This document shows positions 35,101 to 49,100 of a stretch of DNA of 64,000 nucleotides, piece by piece. The position numbers were made by a program, and so were the translations under genes. Source of the DNA: Anodontia alba. Taxonomy: Eukaryota > Mollusca > Bivalvia > Lucinida > Lucinidae. The notes beneath the pieces are model-generated. The model was given only the letters and a program-made list of their open reading frames with translations. It was not told the DNA's origin and ran no database searches. The DNA lies in the NCBI GenBank assembly GCA_964016985.1, contig OZ024833.1, positions 63,319,463 through 63,383,462 on the forward strand, in the 5' to 3' direction. Positions within the stretch are counted from its first letter, which is position 1. The number at the start of each line of letters is the position of its first letter.

Positions 35101-38100
35101 TGCTTAACGGCTTAGAGGACTAAGCCTGCCCAGGAAAGAAGTGTGGTTAGGTTAAGTGACAGTGTTCGACATGGCCGCCATCGGTTGACTGGGCTGTAAA
35201 AACCCTCATCACAAACAAAATCAGGGGAGGTAATACTGTCCTTAACGTTTTTTCCTCTCTTCTGAAAAGGGGTCTATTTAAAGGATAGAAGTTGCTTCCC
35301 ATAGAAGCAAATTCTTTTCTTTTAGAGTAGACCGCATTCAGAAGAAGTTTAATGTGCAGGAAAGCAAACTGTAAAACTGCTTTTCTTGTAAAATTGTCAG
35401 AAAATCCACAAAGCGTATTCAGTCTCATTAACAGATCAAAAGAATGGTATTTATAAGAGATAAAATTCTGAAAAAATTTGAAGATTGAGAAGTTTTATTA
35501 TTAGTAACCTAATTAATATTCAGCAAGACAACCATCTTTATATCCAGCAACTTGCCTACAAGAGTCTTTGTTTGTGTTGAGGTTTTACGGCCCAGTCAAC
35601 CCAATGGGGTCATGTCGAGCATGGTCAGTTTACCTAACCACACGTTTACTAGGCAGGCTTAGTCCTCTAAGCCGGCCTCGGTGGCTCAGTTGGATGCGCC
35701 ATCCGACTGGAGACCAGGAGGTCGCGGGTTCAACCCCCGCCGAGGTCGGCAACATTCTTTCGTGGAGATTGATCATGAAATATTTTCTGCGGTCATTCTC
35801 TCCCTTCCGCTGATTCAAGAAGGGCAGTTGTCAGTTTCTGGCGAAAGAATGTGCACAATACTGGTTAACCGCTTAGAGGACTAAGCCTGCCCAGTAAACG
35901 TGTGGTTAGGTAAACTGACCGCGCTCGACATGACCCCATTGGGTTGACTGGGCCGTAAAACCTCAACACAAACAAACAAACCTCTAAGCGGTTAACCAGT
36001 ATTGTAAACATTCTTTCGCCAGAAACTGACAACCTACAAGGGTCATTCAGAGGTTTATAAACCTCTGAATGACCCTTGTAGATTGTCAGTTTCTGGCTAG
36101 AGGGTGTGTGCAGCCCTGCAAATACGAGTAAAACTTCAATGACTTGAACACCAATGGCTCGTTTACCATGGCTCATTCGAACTTGTTTCTCAGTTCCTGG
36201 GAAGTTCTTTCGATAGTGCATGAGAACAAATATTCAGCGATATTTTAGGGAAATTTTTCGTAGTTTATGATGGAAATGTATGTTGTGGGTATTCATTAGA
36301 ATCACCTCATTGAGCCAATTCTAATGAGTACGCTCAACATACCATTTTGTTTAAAAGATTGAAAGGACATTCCCAAATTATCCTCATTTGCCTCCTGACC
36401 TGGTGCTATGATTAGCCCTCAGTGGCTCAAACTACCCATATATAGGACAGTCTTCCTTGTGATCATTGAACCCTTTCTGGTATCTTGGAAAATGGAGTCC
36501 CGCTGATGCTGGTGCTAGGGGTGTGTTCAGCTCTGCAAACTGCAGTTGAACCTCAGTAGCTCAAACACTGATGGTTTGTTTACATCGCTAATTTGAACTC
36601 GTTTTTGATTCATTACGAATTTCTTCAGATAGCTCAAGAAAACAAAGAAATTTCTTATTTTATCATAAAATGGTATGTTGTGTGTACTCATTAGAATTGC
36701 CTCATTGAGGCAATTCTAATGAGTACACTCAACATACCATTATTGTCGAGAAGATCAGAAAGAAATCTAAGAATTATCGCCAATTGCTTAGTGATTTTTT
36801 TAGGCGTGCGTCCTGCGTCCTGTACGCATAATTAATTTCGCCAGAGGATGCAAAAAATTAGCCTCGGTGAGTCCCGTGGACTCATAAAAAATCTCGAATG
36901 TACGTACGTTTTGCTTCTTGAAGCCTGCTTTCATTTTTGGAAAAAGCGAATGCTCAAGCGGTGTTTCAGTACAGTATTTGGTAAAAGCCAGTACTGAAAG
37001 GCGTGGTATCTCTACGGTACACCGATTTTACCTATAGAGTCAAATAATCAATACCAAGTTGTCCAGTATCGGAGGAAACCGTAGCGGATACTAAAGTATT
37101 GGTTTTTAGTCTGATGAGATTTTTTATCGTAACACCGTTTGACCTTGCAATTGTCAACAGGAAACAGTGATCGTTTTTTGTTTCTTTTTTTTTTTTGAAA
37201 GAAGAAAAAGATGCACCCTAAAAAGATAATAAAACTAGACCCCAGACAGCAAACGCTGTTCGGTCTGCTAGGTCAGCAAATCAGACCAACACGGACAACA
37301 AAGTCTGAGACTGCCGATGATGGCGATCTCGATAACGAAAACCCTGTCCCAAACTGAACACACAAAGCATCAGACAAAAATGTCTCTGCTTTGTATCACG
37401 GTCTAGTCAAAACAGACAAAATGTCTGTCCTTAATCATGTATCACAGGTATTTGATCATCTGTCACTAAAACTGAAGATTTATGAAAACATTTTAATAAG
37501 CCTGTGGGTGAAAACATTTTAACACTTCACTTTTAATAGACAGTGGTATCATAGTTTCATATTTCTCGGGAAGTTTTCTGGAAAGAATTAAAGCAACTCA
37601 GTCACCACTATTTACTTTTATTGCACATCCAATTGAAATACCAAGAAAGTAATTATAAAACACTGTTACACAAGTTTAAATGAAAAGTCTAGGATGCAAC
37701 AAAATATTTCACCACGAGTCCCAGGCTGGATGCATAGTTTCAGTTTGGGATGCATGAATTCTGGACCTAGCGAGTCCCAGGACCCATAAAGGCAAAATTG
37801 TAAAAAAATCACTGATTGCTTCCTGATTAACCCTCAGTGGCTCGAGCTATCCATATCTCGAACAACTGTCCATAGTCCCAAAGATGTTTGAGCCATTGAG
37901 GTTCGACTACATTGCTGTCATATGAAGCATCTCAATGAAACAGAGACTCTGATTTTAGTTCTTTTATGAGGTCTTTGTTTCCAAAGGCAACCATTGAGGA
38001 TTGTGTTTGTCAAATAAAGACCTTTAAAAATTGCATCACTCTACAGATCAGTATAGTTGGTGTGAGAAGAAATACCAAAGATAAAATGTTAAATATTTTT

Positions 38101-41100
38101 CCTGAGGTAATGATCAGAATTGATAGGCTCAGTATGGAGAGATGGTCAAAGATTTTGACAGTTGTTGCCAAGCAGTCCTGGAACACATAACATAGTTAAT
38201 GCGGGCAGACTACATTTTACACTTTTTACCTTCCTTCTGAAAAGGTGTCTGCTCTAAAAGGAAAGAATTTGCTCCCACTGGGAGCAAATTCTTTCCTTTT
38301 AGAATAGACACTTTCAGAAAGGGCTTGGCATGCAGAAAAGTAAACAGGAAATCACAAAGTTGTCTCCCTTATAGAAAATATGCTGAAAAAAAACAACAAA
38401 AAAACAACTACTAACTAGACCTAGTCCTTGAAAATTTTATGACTGTCATTGTTTGTAACCTGTTTCTGTACTATACCTGTGGCTTACTTGCGGCTTTAAT
38501 ACATTTACAGGCCCAAAATGACACGGTTAGACTTCCGGGGAAAGAAGTTGACATTAGTTGTTGTAGAAGATGATGATGAGGTAATAACCATATTAACACA
38601 AACAGACCAGAGCAAACTGTAAACCAAGCAGCAAAATGCAGCATCTGATCAGGGTCTAAACTGATTGCCACTCATCTAGTAGTTTGTATTTTTTAGCCGG
38701 CTTTGGTGGCTCAGTGGGATGCTTGAATGACTGGTGATCAGGATATTGAGGGTTCGATCTCCACAAGATCCGGCAGCATTCTGTCATGGAGATTGATCAT
38801 GAAATATTTTCTATGGTCATTCTCTCCCTTTTGCAGATTCAAGAAGGGCAATTGTCAGTTTCATGTGAAAGAATGTGCACAAGTACTGGTTAACCACTTA
38901 GAGGACTTAAAGTGTGGTTAGGTAAATTGACCGTGTTCGACATGACCCCATTGGGTTGACTGGGCCCTAAAACCTCAACACAAACAAATAACCGCTTAGA
39001 GGCCTGCCCAGGAAAAGTGTGGCTAGGTAAACTGTCTGACTCGACATGACCCTAATGAGTTGACTGGGCTGTAAAACCTCAATGCTATCAATTAAACTCT
39101 AGTAGTTTTAAGGCCATCAACAGAAAGTCAAACTGACTATATTTCAGGGCAAGTATGATGAGTTAAGATGTGTCCCAATATTTAGGTAATATATGGTGTT
39201 GACTTTTTCAGAACACAACATCACGAAAACACACATATATTTTGACCCCCTTAAACCCCACTTTTATATAGTAAAACTGAGCTTTACAGGGTATACATTA
39301 TTTTTCTTATTTCTGCTCAGAACATAAATTGTGGGTACTCATTAGAACCGGTTCTAACGAGTACCCACAATCTGTGTTTTGAGCAGAAATACGAAAAATA
39401 TCAGAGTTTTTTTTTTATCTGAAAAATGTCAATTTTTGGGGGTGAAATTTTCTATATATTTGAATAGGCGTGTTTTCCTAATGAGATAAGCATGGTATTA
39501 AGCTGATCATTTTCAGCATGCCTTTGCAAAGTAAAGGAGGACTTATTATATGGTATCATTTCATAGCTCCAGATAAGATGGGTGTCGACATAATTATTTT
39601 TGTCGCACCTGCGTTTGCATAGGTGATAGGCATGCAAGTTTCCATCTGTTCGTTGGTTCTTCCGTGTACTTAGGTCCACCCAGGTGTCCACCCTAAATAA
39701 ACTCTAAAAACTGTAAAACTGTATAGTTAATTTCACTTTACTAATTGATTTATCTCACTGAGTTAAACAAGAATGACAACTCTTACTCTTCTTGTGCTTG
39801 TTTTCACATTTTAGTACGCAGGTGTGACCAGTTTCTGGCGAAAGAATGTGCACAATACTGCTTAACCGCTTGGAGGACTAAGCCTGCCCAGTAAACGTGT
39901 GGTTAGGTAAACTGACTGCACTCGACATGAACCCATTGGGTTGACTGGGCCGTAAAACCTCAACACAAACAAACGCAGGTGTGACATAAACTTCAACAAA
40001 GTTCTGTATTCTTATTTCAATGAAAACAGCTGTTGTGGGTATTAGGTGCTTCTAAATACCCACAACATACATGGAGAGATTAGAAAAAAAACATCAGGGC
40101 CCAGTTGTTCAGAAAACTAACGATGTCCTTAGTTAACGTATTGTTAAAACTTTGATCATAAAATATGGCATATATGCTAATTTTTTTATGAAAAAATGCA
40201 TTTGCAAAAGCTACTCATATTTTTTTCAGCAAAAATACCTGTGAATTAGATATTGTACTTACTAGAACAGTTAACATTTTGACCACTAACGTTCGTTAAG
40301 CTAACAATGCTTTGAACAACTGGGCCCTGTACTTTTAAGTTGGAAAAAAGGGTACTCTCTGGAGCTGTAGGAGTTAAGTCCCAGATCACTGGCCTGTGGA
40401 AATGTAGTTCAGTAATTTTGCTGTTCAGTCACATGATAACCAGATATTATAGCATGTAATAGCAAACAGGGGCCATTTGTTCAAAATGTAATGAAGTTAT
40501 TAACTAGAGCAATGTTAAAATTTTTGTCTTGAAATATGGCAAATACATTGATATTTTTTGCTGAAAAAATGTGAGTAGCTTTTGCATTGCAAAAGCTGCT
40601 CACATTTTTGCAGCAAAAGTATCAATGTATGTGAAAATACTTTAGCTGCAAGAGTTAACAAGTTTGTCATTAACAAGCTTGTTAAGCTAATAATGCTTTA
40701 AACAACTGGGCCCAGATGTAGATGTATAGAAGGTAATAGCCGGCCTCGGTGCTCAGTTGGATGCGCTTCCGACTGGTGATCAGGTTATGGGTTCGACCCC
40801 TGCCTGGTCGGCAACATTCATGGAGATTGATCATGAAATATTTTCTATGGTCATTCTCTCCCTTCTGCTGATTTAAGAAGGGCAGTTGTCAGTTTCTGGC
40901 GAAAGAATGTGCACAATACTGGTTAACCACTTAGAGGACTAAGCCTGTCCAGTAAAAGTGTGGCTAGGTAAATGACCACGCTTGACATGACCCTTTTGGG
41001 TTCACTGGGCCATAAAACCTCACCACAAGCACACGTATGGAAGGTAATAGATATTATGGAATGTAATGGCAAACAACTAATGACATGATCTGACTTCACA

Positions 41101-44100
41101 GATGCATGTCGAGAGATTGAGAAATACTTCCTTTAAACTACATTAACACAGATGCAAAAAATGTTTTTGTTTGATTTAAATTGTATACAGAGCTGCAGGT
41201 CAGAGGAGTAGACAGATAAATATTTTCTTATTTTCTCCACCTAAACACACATTGATATTTTTTCTTATTTTCCACAAAAACACATTGTGGGTAATTAGAA
41301 GTTCCTTGGTGAGATGCTTATAATGAAAACCCACAAAATTTGTTTTCATGGAAAAATAACCAGGGATATTCCTAGCCCAAAGTTACTACAGGCCATTGAA
41401 ATGGGCTAAGGGCCCATGTCCCATTCAAATACATGTAAAATTAAAAATTTTTCTGGGTCTTCTCAAATTTTTATGGGCTCTCTTGAAATTGTGATGGGCC
41501 CAAGAATCCATAATACCCATTGAGATCAAAATAACCACTGAATTTGAATAGCTTGTATAGGGGGCCCAGCCAAAAGTAAATTAAAATTAAGTTTAAATTT
41601 AACGGTTTTCATACAAAATAGATTGGGCCCATCCCAGAAATATCCCTGAATAACAATAATTGCTGAGGCACTTCTAAGTACCCACTATGTGTTTTCATGG
41701 AAAAATAAGAAAAATATCAATACTGTTTGATTTTAAAAAAAAAAAAGTGCCTTATCTGGAGCTATGTAAATATGATGAACAGTGTATCAATTAATTACTT
41801 TTTTCACCCCTTAGGGCAAAGAACAAGAACATACATTCGTGTTCCGATTGCCAAGTGAGAAAGCTTGTAAGCATCTATGGAAGTGTGCTGTTGAACACCA
41901 TGCTTTCTTTCGTCTTAAAAATCCAGTCAAAGATAAAGGTGCCAGACAGAATTTCTTCCGAATGGGATCAAGATTTAGATACAGGTTTGCTTATGTTTTC
42001 AGTTTGAGCTAAAGCATGAAAAAAGGGGATCTTCATGGCAAATGCGGACAGCAAAGGCCGTGATCAGACTGCGCATATGCGCAGTCTGATAATGGCCTTT
42101 GCTTTCCACTTACAGAGTTATTTGGAACTGTAGAATATAACATGTAGCAAAGACCTGCATGGAGCTATATAATGACATCATTATAACCGTTTCATTACAG
42201 AACCAAGTTACAGGGTGGCCATGCACTCTGGAAAACAGGGAAAATGGTGAAAAAAAAATCCCTGCTGGGAAAAATCAGGGGATTTGAAATTTTGCTGAAA
42301 ATCAGGGATAAATCAGGGAATTTCAAAAAATCTTATCTTTGTAAGGTCAAAATATTCAAATTTTATAGCTGTTCAGATGTGGCTACAAGGGGAGGTTGGA
42401 GGCCATATATTTTACCAGTTTTGATTTTGACTACCATGAAAGTAAATTAGCACATGTACATCATATTTTAGATAAATTTTCATTTAATTAAGAATATTGT
42501 GACAGCATTGTGTATAAACATGTCACCTGACAGCATTTGAATCAGTATATGACTTTTAAAAGTAGGGGCCATTGCGATAATATTAAGGTTTTTAATCAGG
42601 GAAAATCAAATCAAATCAGGGAAAAGTCAGGGAAAAATCAGGGAATTTGAGTTAGTTCACCATTTTGATGCAAATGACCCTCATGGGTTGATGCATCATT
42701 AAACCTGAACACATCATCATTATTAAGCTATATAGAGGTTTGCATGCTGATCGGGAACTTTACTGTTTGTATATATCCCCAATGACACCTTTTTTCATGG
42801 CTTGGCATTTTTCTTTGTGCCTTGACATAAAATGTATAAGCACCACAATACAAAAAATTGCCATTTTGGACAGCAGTGACACTGATCATCCTGTGCATTG
42901 GCATAGATTTGTGCATGTAAATGCTAGTCTTGAACTAGGCTGTTTGCATATAGGGATTTTTTTCCAAAGTGTGTTACAAGCTAAACTATCCTGCACAATA
43001 ATGCCATTGTAGTTCTGACAAGGCAGAGCAATGGTTGAAAACAGTTGTCTAAAAAGAACGATAGTGACAAACCATGCATTTGAAACAGATTTGTTCAAAA
43101 ACTGTATGGAAGTTATCAAGGTTTTGAAGATTTCAGAGTTTGTTTTTGAATAAGACTTTATAATATCATTAAGCCTTAATTATTATTTATACAGAACCAA
43201 AATAGATAGTATTTGCAACAAATTTACTTAGTATATGTGGATACAGCTTCTGATATCTATATTTGTAGATCAGCTTCCCCAGACATATATTAGTTTCAGT
43301 TGAAAGCTGCTGGTTTTTGTGGGATTATAGGAAGAAAAGGGAAAAGTCCTGGAGGAAGCTCAGAAGGCTCGTCAACACCAACCCCAACCCAAACTTAAGT
43401 AATGAGTTTGAAAGACTATTTAATTTTAGTTATATAGGCTGATTTGAGTCTATGCTTGGGGCATATTTCATAAGGTACATTTTCTCAAGTTGTTGCCCAT
43501 ATTTTTGTTTTATCTCGCAGTTTCTCGAAATCACCAACATAAATTTCCACAAAATGGGACTTGTTCAGAACTTCCAAGTTTTTCCACTGGACATGTATAG
43601 TATACAATATTCAGTGTGTACTATGCATTATATATTTTTTAGTGGTAGAACAGAGTACCAGACTGCTTCTACAAACAGAGCCAGACGGTCAGTCAAGTTT
43701 GAACGTACTGCCAGCAAAAGATATTCTCGTCGTCCAACATTTGAAAAACGAGAACGAGAAGAAGCGATGAAGAGACAGGAGGAAAGACGGAGAAAAGAAA
43801 GAGAGGCTAAAGCACAGTAAGATTTGAAAGCTCATATTAAAAATGTTCTAAAATCTGAAATTAAGTGAGCAAATGAGGGTTACATTACATAAATTGTTAC
43901 ACATGTATAGGTATAAGAATAAACACATGGTGGCTTTTACCCTCTGCTAGTTGTTTTATTACACATGACTGTTTGCATGCTAATATACTGTAACGAGATC
44001 ATGAAGCCTTAATGCTTAGCACTCTGGGTAAAATTTTCAGCAGACAACAGTTTGAAATATTTTTCTTATTTTTCCCAGAAAACAGATTTTGATATTTCAT

Positions 44101-46158
44101 GCAAATTGTCTCCAGTGGAGACAATTTGCATGAAATATCAAAACCTGGTTTCTAGAAAAATATCACCAATTTGTCGTTTGCTGAATAAGCCAAGAGAGTG
44201 GTAAAGGCCAATCTCAGCAGTTACTGCAGCAGACAACATTCTGATTTTTTTTTTTTGTTTTTCAAAGAAAATAAGTTGATATTTCATGTGAATGTCTGCT
44301 TGGCAGATGATTCATATGAAATGTCAAGACTTATTTTCTCTGAAAAAAAAAATAAATAAAAAAAATAGAATGTCACCTGCTGCAAATTTTTCTTGGTACT
44401 TTAATTGTTAACTGAGAATTTGTGCAAGCCTTCACAAGTGAAGGATGTTACATCAGATGCTGTTACACCCAGTTACCTCTAAATTTCAACAGTAGATCTC
44501 TTCAGCTTTGAATTTTGACAACTCCATTACATCCTAAACTGGTATTTGATAAAAAATCACCAGCAGAATGGCAAACAAGGTAGATCATAGACAGATGGCT
44601 TGTTGATGGACTGTCTTGTCAGGATCCACACTTTCAAGAAAGCATTATACATTTAATTTGGTCAAATAATTCACAGCTTTAGACAAAAGAAGTATTCAGA
44701 TGATTTTGTTTTCTTATTTCTACACAAAAACATATATTGTGGTACTCATTAGAAATGCCTCATCAGAGCACTTCAAATTATCATCAACATGCTTTTGTGG
44801 AGGAAGTAGAAATTATAAATCAGGGCCCAGTTGTTCAAAGCTAACAATGTCGTTAGTTAACGATTCGTTAAAATTTACATCGAATGATATGCAAATATGC
44901 TGAAATTTTTTGCTGAAAATATGTGAGTAGCTTTTGCAGTGCAAAATCTACTCACATTTTTTCAGCAAAACATATCAGAATATTGTATATTGAATCCGCT
45001 AAAACAGTTAACGAAATGACCCTTAATGAGTCTGTTAAGCTAATGATGCTTTGAACAACCGGGCCCAGATTTAGTTGAAAAAAGCATCCCATCTATAAAT
45101 ATTACACATATTCAAGTGAACAAAATTATGGCTGATTGAAAATTCAGATCCTATTGCCTTTGGTCAATCAGTTGGTTCAACTCGAAGTATGTTTTAAGCC
45201 ACAAGTTAGTATAGGATTCCTTCTGATATTTATGATCTGTAAAAACAAAATTGAATCTCCTTCATTGTTAACTCTTTCCCTGCTAGTGGCAACTTTTGTT
45301 GTCTGCTGATAACTTTTGCAAACAGTTTGGACCCAGATCAAAACTGTATGACACTCTGATGGTATTCCTGAAAGATTGTTTTGAAAAAGTTAATTTAAAA
45401 AAAAAAATCGGCAGACGACAAAAAAGCATGCAAAATTACCCAGCATGCAAAGAATTAACAGCAGCTGTCTTAAGATTTGAAATGCAATAAAGAGATAAAC
45501 TGCTCATTGGTTTAGACATATCTCCAGATAAGGTACTTTTTTAAGCCGAGAAATATTGATATTTTTCTTATTTCTCACAAAAAACATATGTTGTCCTACT
45601 CATTAGAAACACCTCTGTTTGGCACTTCAAAAAAGTATCTACAACATATGTTTTCTTGGAGAAATAAGAAAAATAATTAAATTGATACCCTTCTTAGCTT
45701 ATCTGTTGGTACTCAGTAGAATTGACTAACCTAGGCAATGAGCGCCTACAATGTTTAACATAGCTGTATTAAAGGCGCTTTTTCAGTCCAAAAGTAATGA
45801 TATTTGTCTTATTTCTCCACAAAAACCTATGTTGTGGTACTCGTTAGAAGCACCTAGACAAGGCGCTTCTAATGAGTACCCACAACATAGGTTTTCGTGG
45901 AGAAATAAGAAAAACATTTAACCCGATACCCACTCTTATCTAGGCCTATGAATGTACATGTATGTTATCCTTAGGAAATAAAAAAATCAAATATTCTTTC
46001 TGGATACTGTCAGTCAGAGTTTGGTGTGATTGTGTGTCAGAAGGCTTATTTTACTGACTTTCAAGTTACTGTATTTACCCTAAATTTTTTGACTCCTTAA
46101 CTCCTTACAGTACTTATCTTAAGATTAGAACAACTCCATTTTACTACCTGTTGATGTG

Positions 46159-46195
<37 letters not shown>

Positions 46196-49100
46196 GAGGA
46201 TGGCAAACAGAGTACCGGTAATCATGAGCAATCGGATATCATGTTCTGGCACATCTGAGCTATGGAAACATTTATTTTGGGTGCTTGACACAGGTCCTGC
46301 TGAACCCAAATATGCCGTGCCTTTACAAACAGAAGCCAACTGATCTGGATCTGCACTGTTTGTCATTTAGTATGTGAACTTGAATCAACAACAAAGATCA
46401 AGTGATCTGGTTGGCTGACAATTAGAAGTAGGTGTGGCATCTTAATTTATTCAGCATGACAAGGGTTAATAGAATCACCTTACCAGTACTGTAGAACCTC
46501 TCAGTGAATAGTGGAGGCCCTGATCAGACTGCCCAGATGCATAGACAGCAGAATTCTTTTCTTGTGACAGCTTGTTTGATTTTGATTAGCACCTACCATT
46601 GCAGGCTGATCTGTAGTAAAGTACCTGGGCCCAGTTGTTCAAAGCGTCATTAGCTTAACGAGCTCGTTAAGGGTAATTTCGTTAACTACTTTAGCGGATT
46701 CAATACACAATGTTCTGATATTTTTTGCTGAAAAAATATGAGTAGCTTTTGCACTGCAAAAGCTACTCACATTTTTTCAGCAAAAAATTTCAGCATATTT
46801 GCGTATCACTTGATGTAAAATTTAAGGAATCGTTAACTAACGACGTTGTTAGCTTTGAACAACTGGGCCCTGTTCTCTTGTATTTTGATAGTAGATCCTT
46901 GTGCTGCTTAGCTTAGCTTAGCTTGTGTGATATTTACATCTATATATATGCTTCTCAGTAATAATCAGAGAATCTCACAAAGTTAACTATGTGAATACAG
47001 GGAGTGGTCTAAAAAGCATTTTCTGTTGATCCTAACCCTTAAAGCTCTAAGAAAATTGTAGCAGATGGCATCCTAAAGATTTTATTATTTTTCAGAGAAA
47101 ATAAGATGACATTTCATGTGAATCTGCAGGCAATTCACTTGAAATGTCATGCTATATTTTTTCTGAAAATGAAAAAAAAAACAACACCAAAAGTCCTCTG
47201 CTACAGTTGTGATTAGCACTTTAATGGGTAAAGACAAGTAGTCTGTAATTTTTGAGTTCCATTCTACTACAGAACTTAACCTGCTGAAAATAGAATTTGC
47301 AGATAGTTAGTGAGATATTTTTTTTACTTTTTCAAAAAGAAATTGGGTAAATATTTAAAAGGAAATGGTCAATTCTTGGAAAAATAAGAATACTTAAAAT
47401 GTCCTCAGATAAATGTCTCAGACTATAGTATAATCAGGTCTGATGGGAGAGTTTGCCTTATGAGTATGTAAAAGAATCCATAAGGTTACCTTGGAAACAA
47501 AGAACATAAAGGAACAGAACACTGGGTCTCATTTGAGATTCTTCATATGACAGTAGTATTTTTTTAGTTGTATAGCTCCAGGTACGAGGGCGTAACCACA
47601 TAATAAATTTCTTATTTCTCATTAAAAACATGTTGTGGGTCCCCGAGGTGCTTCTCATGAGTACCCATAACATATGTTTTTATTGAGAACTAAGACAAAT
47701 ATTAGTAGTTTTTGGACTGAATTTGTAAATTTCAGGATTGATTATTAGCGACTATTCTTACCCTTGCCATTAGCACTGGCTTAAGCCGAACTCAATTTTC
47801 CAAGATACTGTTTCTTTGTTGTTTTCCATACTTAAAAAGGCAGATTTCCCATGTAGGGTATTAAATATTGAATTTAGGTCTAACTTAAAATGTTCTTTCA
47901 GAAAACACAAAGTAGAGACAACCATAGGTGTAGAGCCTCCCCCATCCACTTCGGCTTCCACCCCTTCCCCTCCAGCTACCCCCACCCCTCGCACCCCACC
48001 GGCCACACTACCAGTGGTCAATGGCCCAACTAAGAAGACAGTGAATGTGGATGGAGAAAAGTTTGGATCAATGTCAAGAAGAAAAAGGGAAAAATCTCCA
48101 GGAGAAAGCTCGGAAGGCTCATCAACACCAACCCCAACTGTGGAAATAAATTTGAAAGGTTATTGTATTTTAAGATTTTAATGTGAATGGATACACCTGA
48201 AACATTATGATGCTGGGCCCAGTTGTTCAAAGCATCGTTAGCTTAACAAGCTCGTTAAGGGTCATTTCGTTAACTGTTTTAGTGGATTCAATATACAATA
48301 TTCTGATATTTTTTGCTGAAGCAAAAGCTACTCACATTTTTTCAGCAAAAAATTTCAGCATATTTGCGTATCACTTGATGTAAATTTTAACGAATAGTTA
48401 ATTAACGATATCGTTAGCTTTGAACAACTGGGCCCTGGTTTTTTGCAAACGGAAACAAGATCTTTGGACAGGGATTTACCTTCCTAGTATTTGAAATATT
48501 TAAAACTGCACTTGGGAACTTCTCTTAAAGCAAAGAGTTTGCTTCTATTCACTTCTATAAGAGAAGTCCCAAGCAGGCCCCCGTAGCCTAGTGGATAAGA
48601 GAGTTGACTCTTAATCCATTAGGTTTCTCACCGCTGTGGTTCGAGCCTTGCTCGGGTCACATGTGGGAAAGCCAAGTTCTGCTTACGGATGGTCAGGTGG
48701 TTTTTCTCCGGGTTCTCTGGTTTTCCTCCACCTTTGATGAACGATCGGCTCGATATAAGTGAAATATTCTTGAAAGGGCCGTAAAACCCAAATCAAAAAA
48801 AAAAAAAAAAAAAAAAGAGAAGTCCCAAGTTAGAGGGAGGAGAAATATTTCTTTGTCCAAGCTATTTTTTTTTGGAAAGATTATCCATTCCCATAGCTAC
48901 AGATAAGTGGGGATATCCACAATATTTTTCTTATTTCTCAACGAAAACATATGTTGTGGTACTCATTAGAAGCGCCTTGTGCCCTCTTAACACCAAGGCA
49001 CTTCTAATGAATACCACAACATATGTTTTTGTGGAGAAACAAAAAAAAAAAGTATCAGGGCTCAGTTGTTCCAAACTAACGATGTCATTAGTTAACATAT

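Noticed and set aside
35681..35760. tRNA gene at the SINE1 head
   Set aside because: Boxes A and B match but the sequence runs straight into the SINE body and is repeated in over a dozen copies with truncations, so it is a retroposon head.
41401..41640. Repeated GGGCCC/GGGCCCA blocks as further M6 copies
   Set aside because: They lack the AGTTGTTCAAAG terminus and belong to a different MITE with CAGGGATATT ends.
47770..48021. Minus-strand ORF rich in Gly and Val opposite exon K
   Set aside because: It is the shadow of the Pro/Thr-rich coding exon on the + strand.
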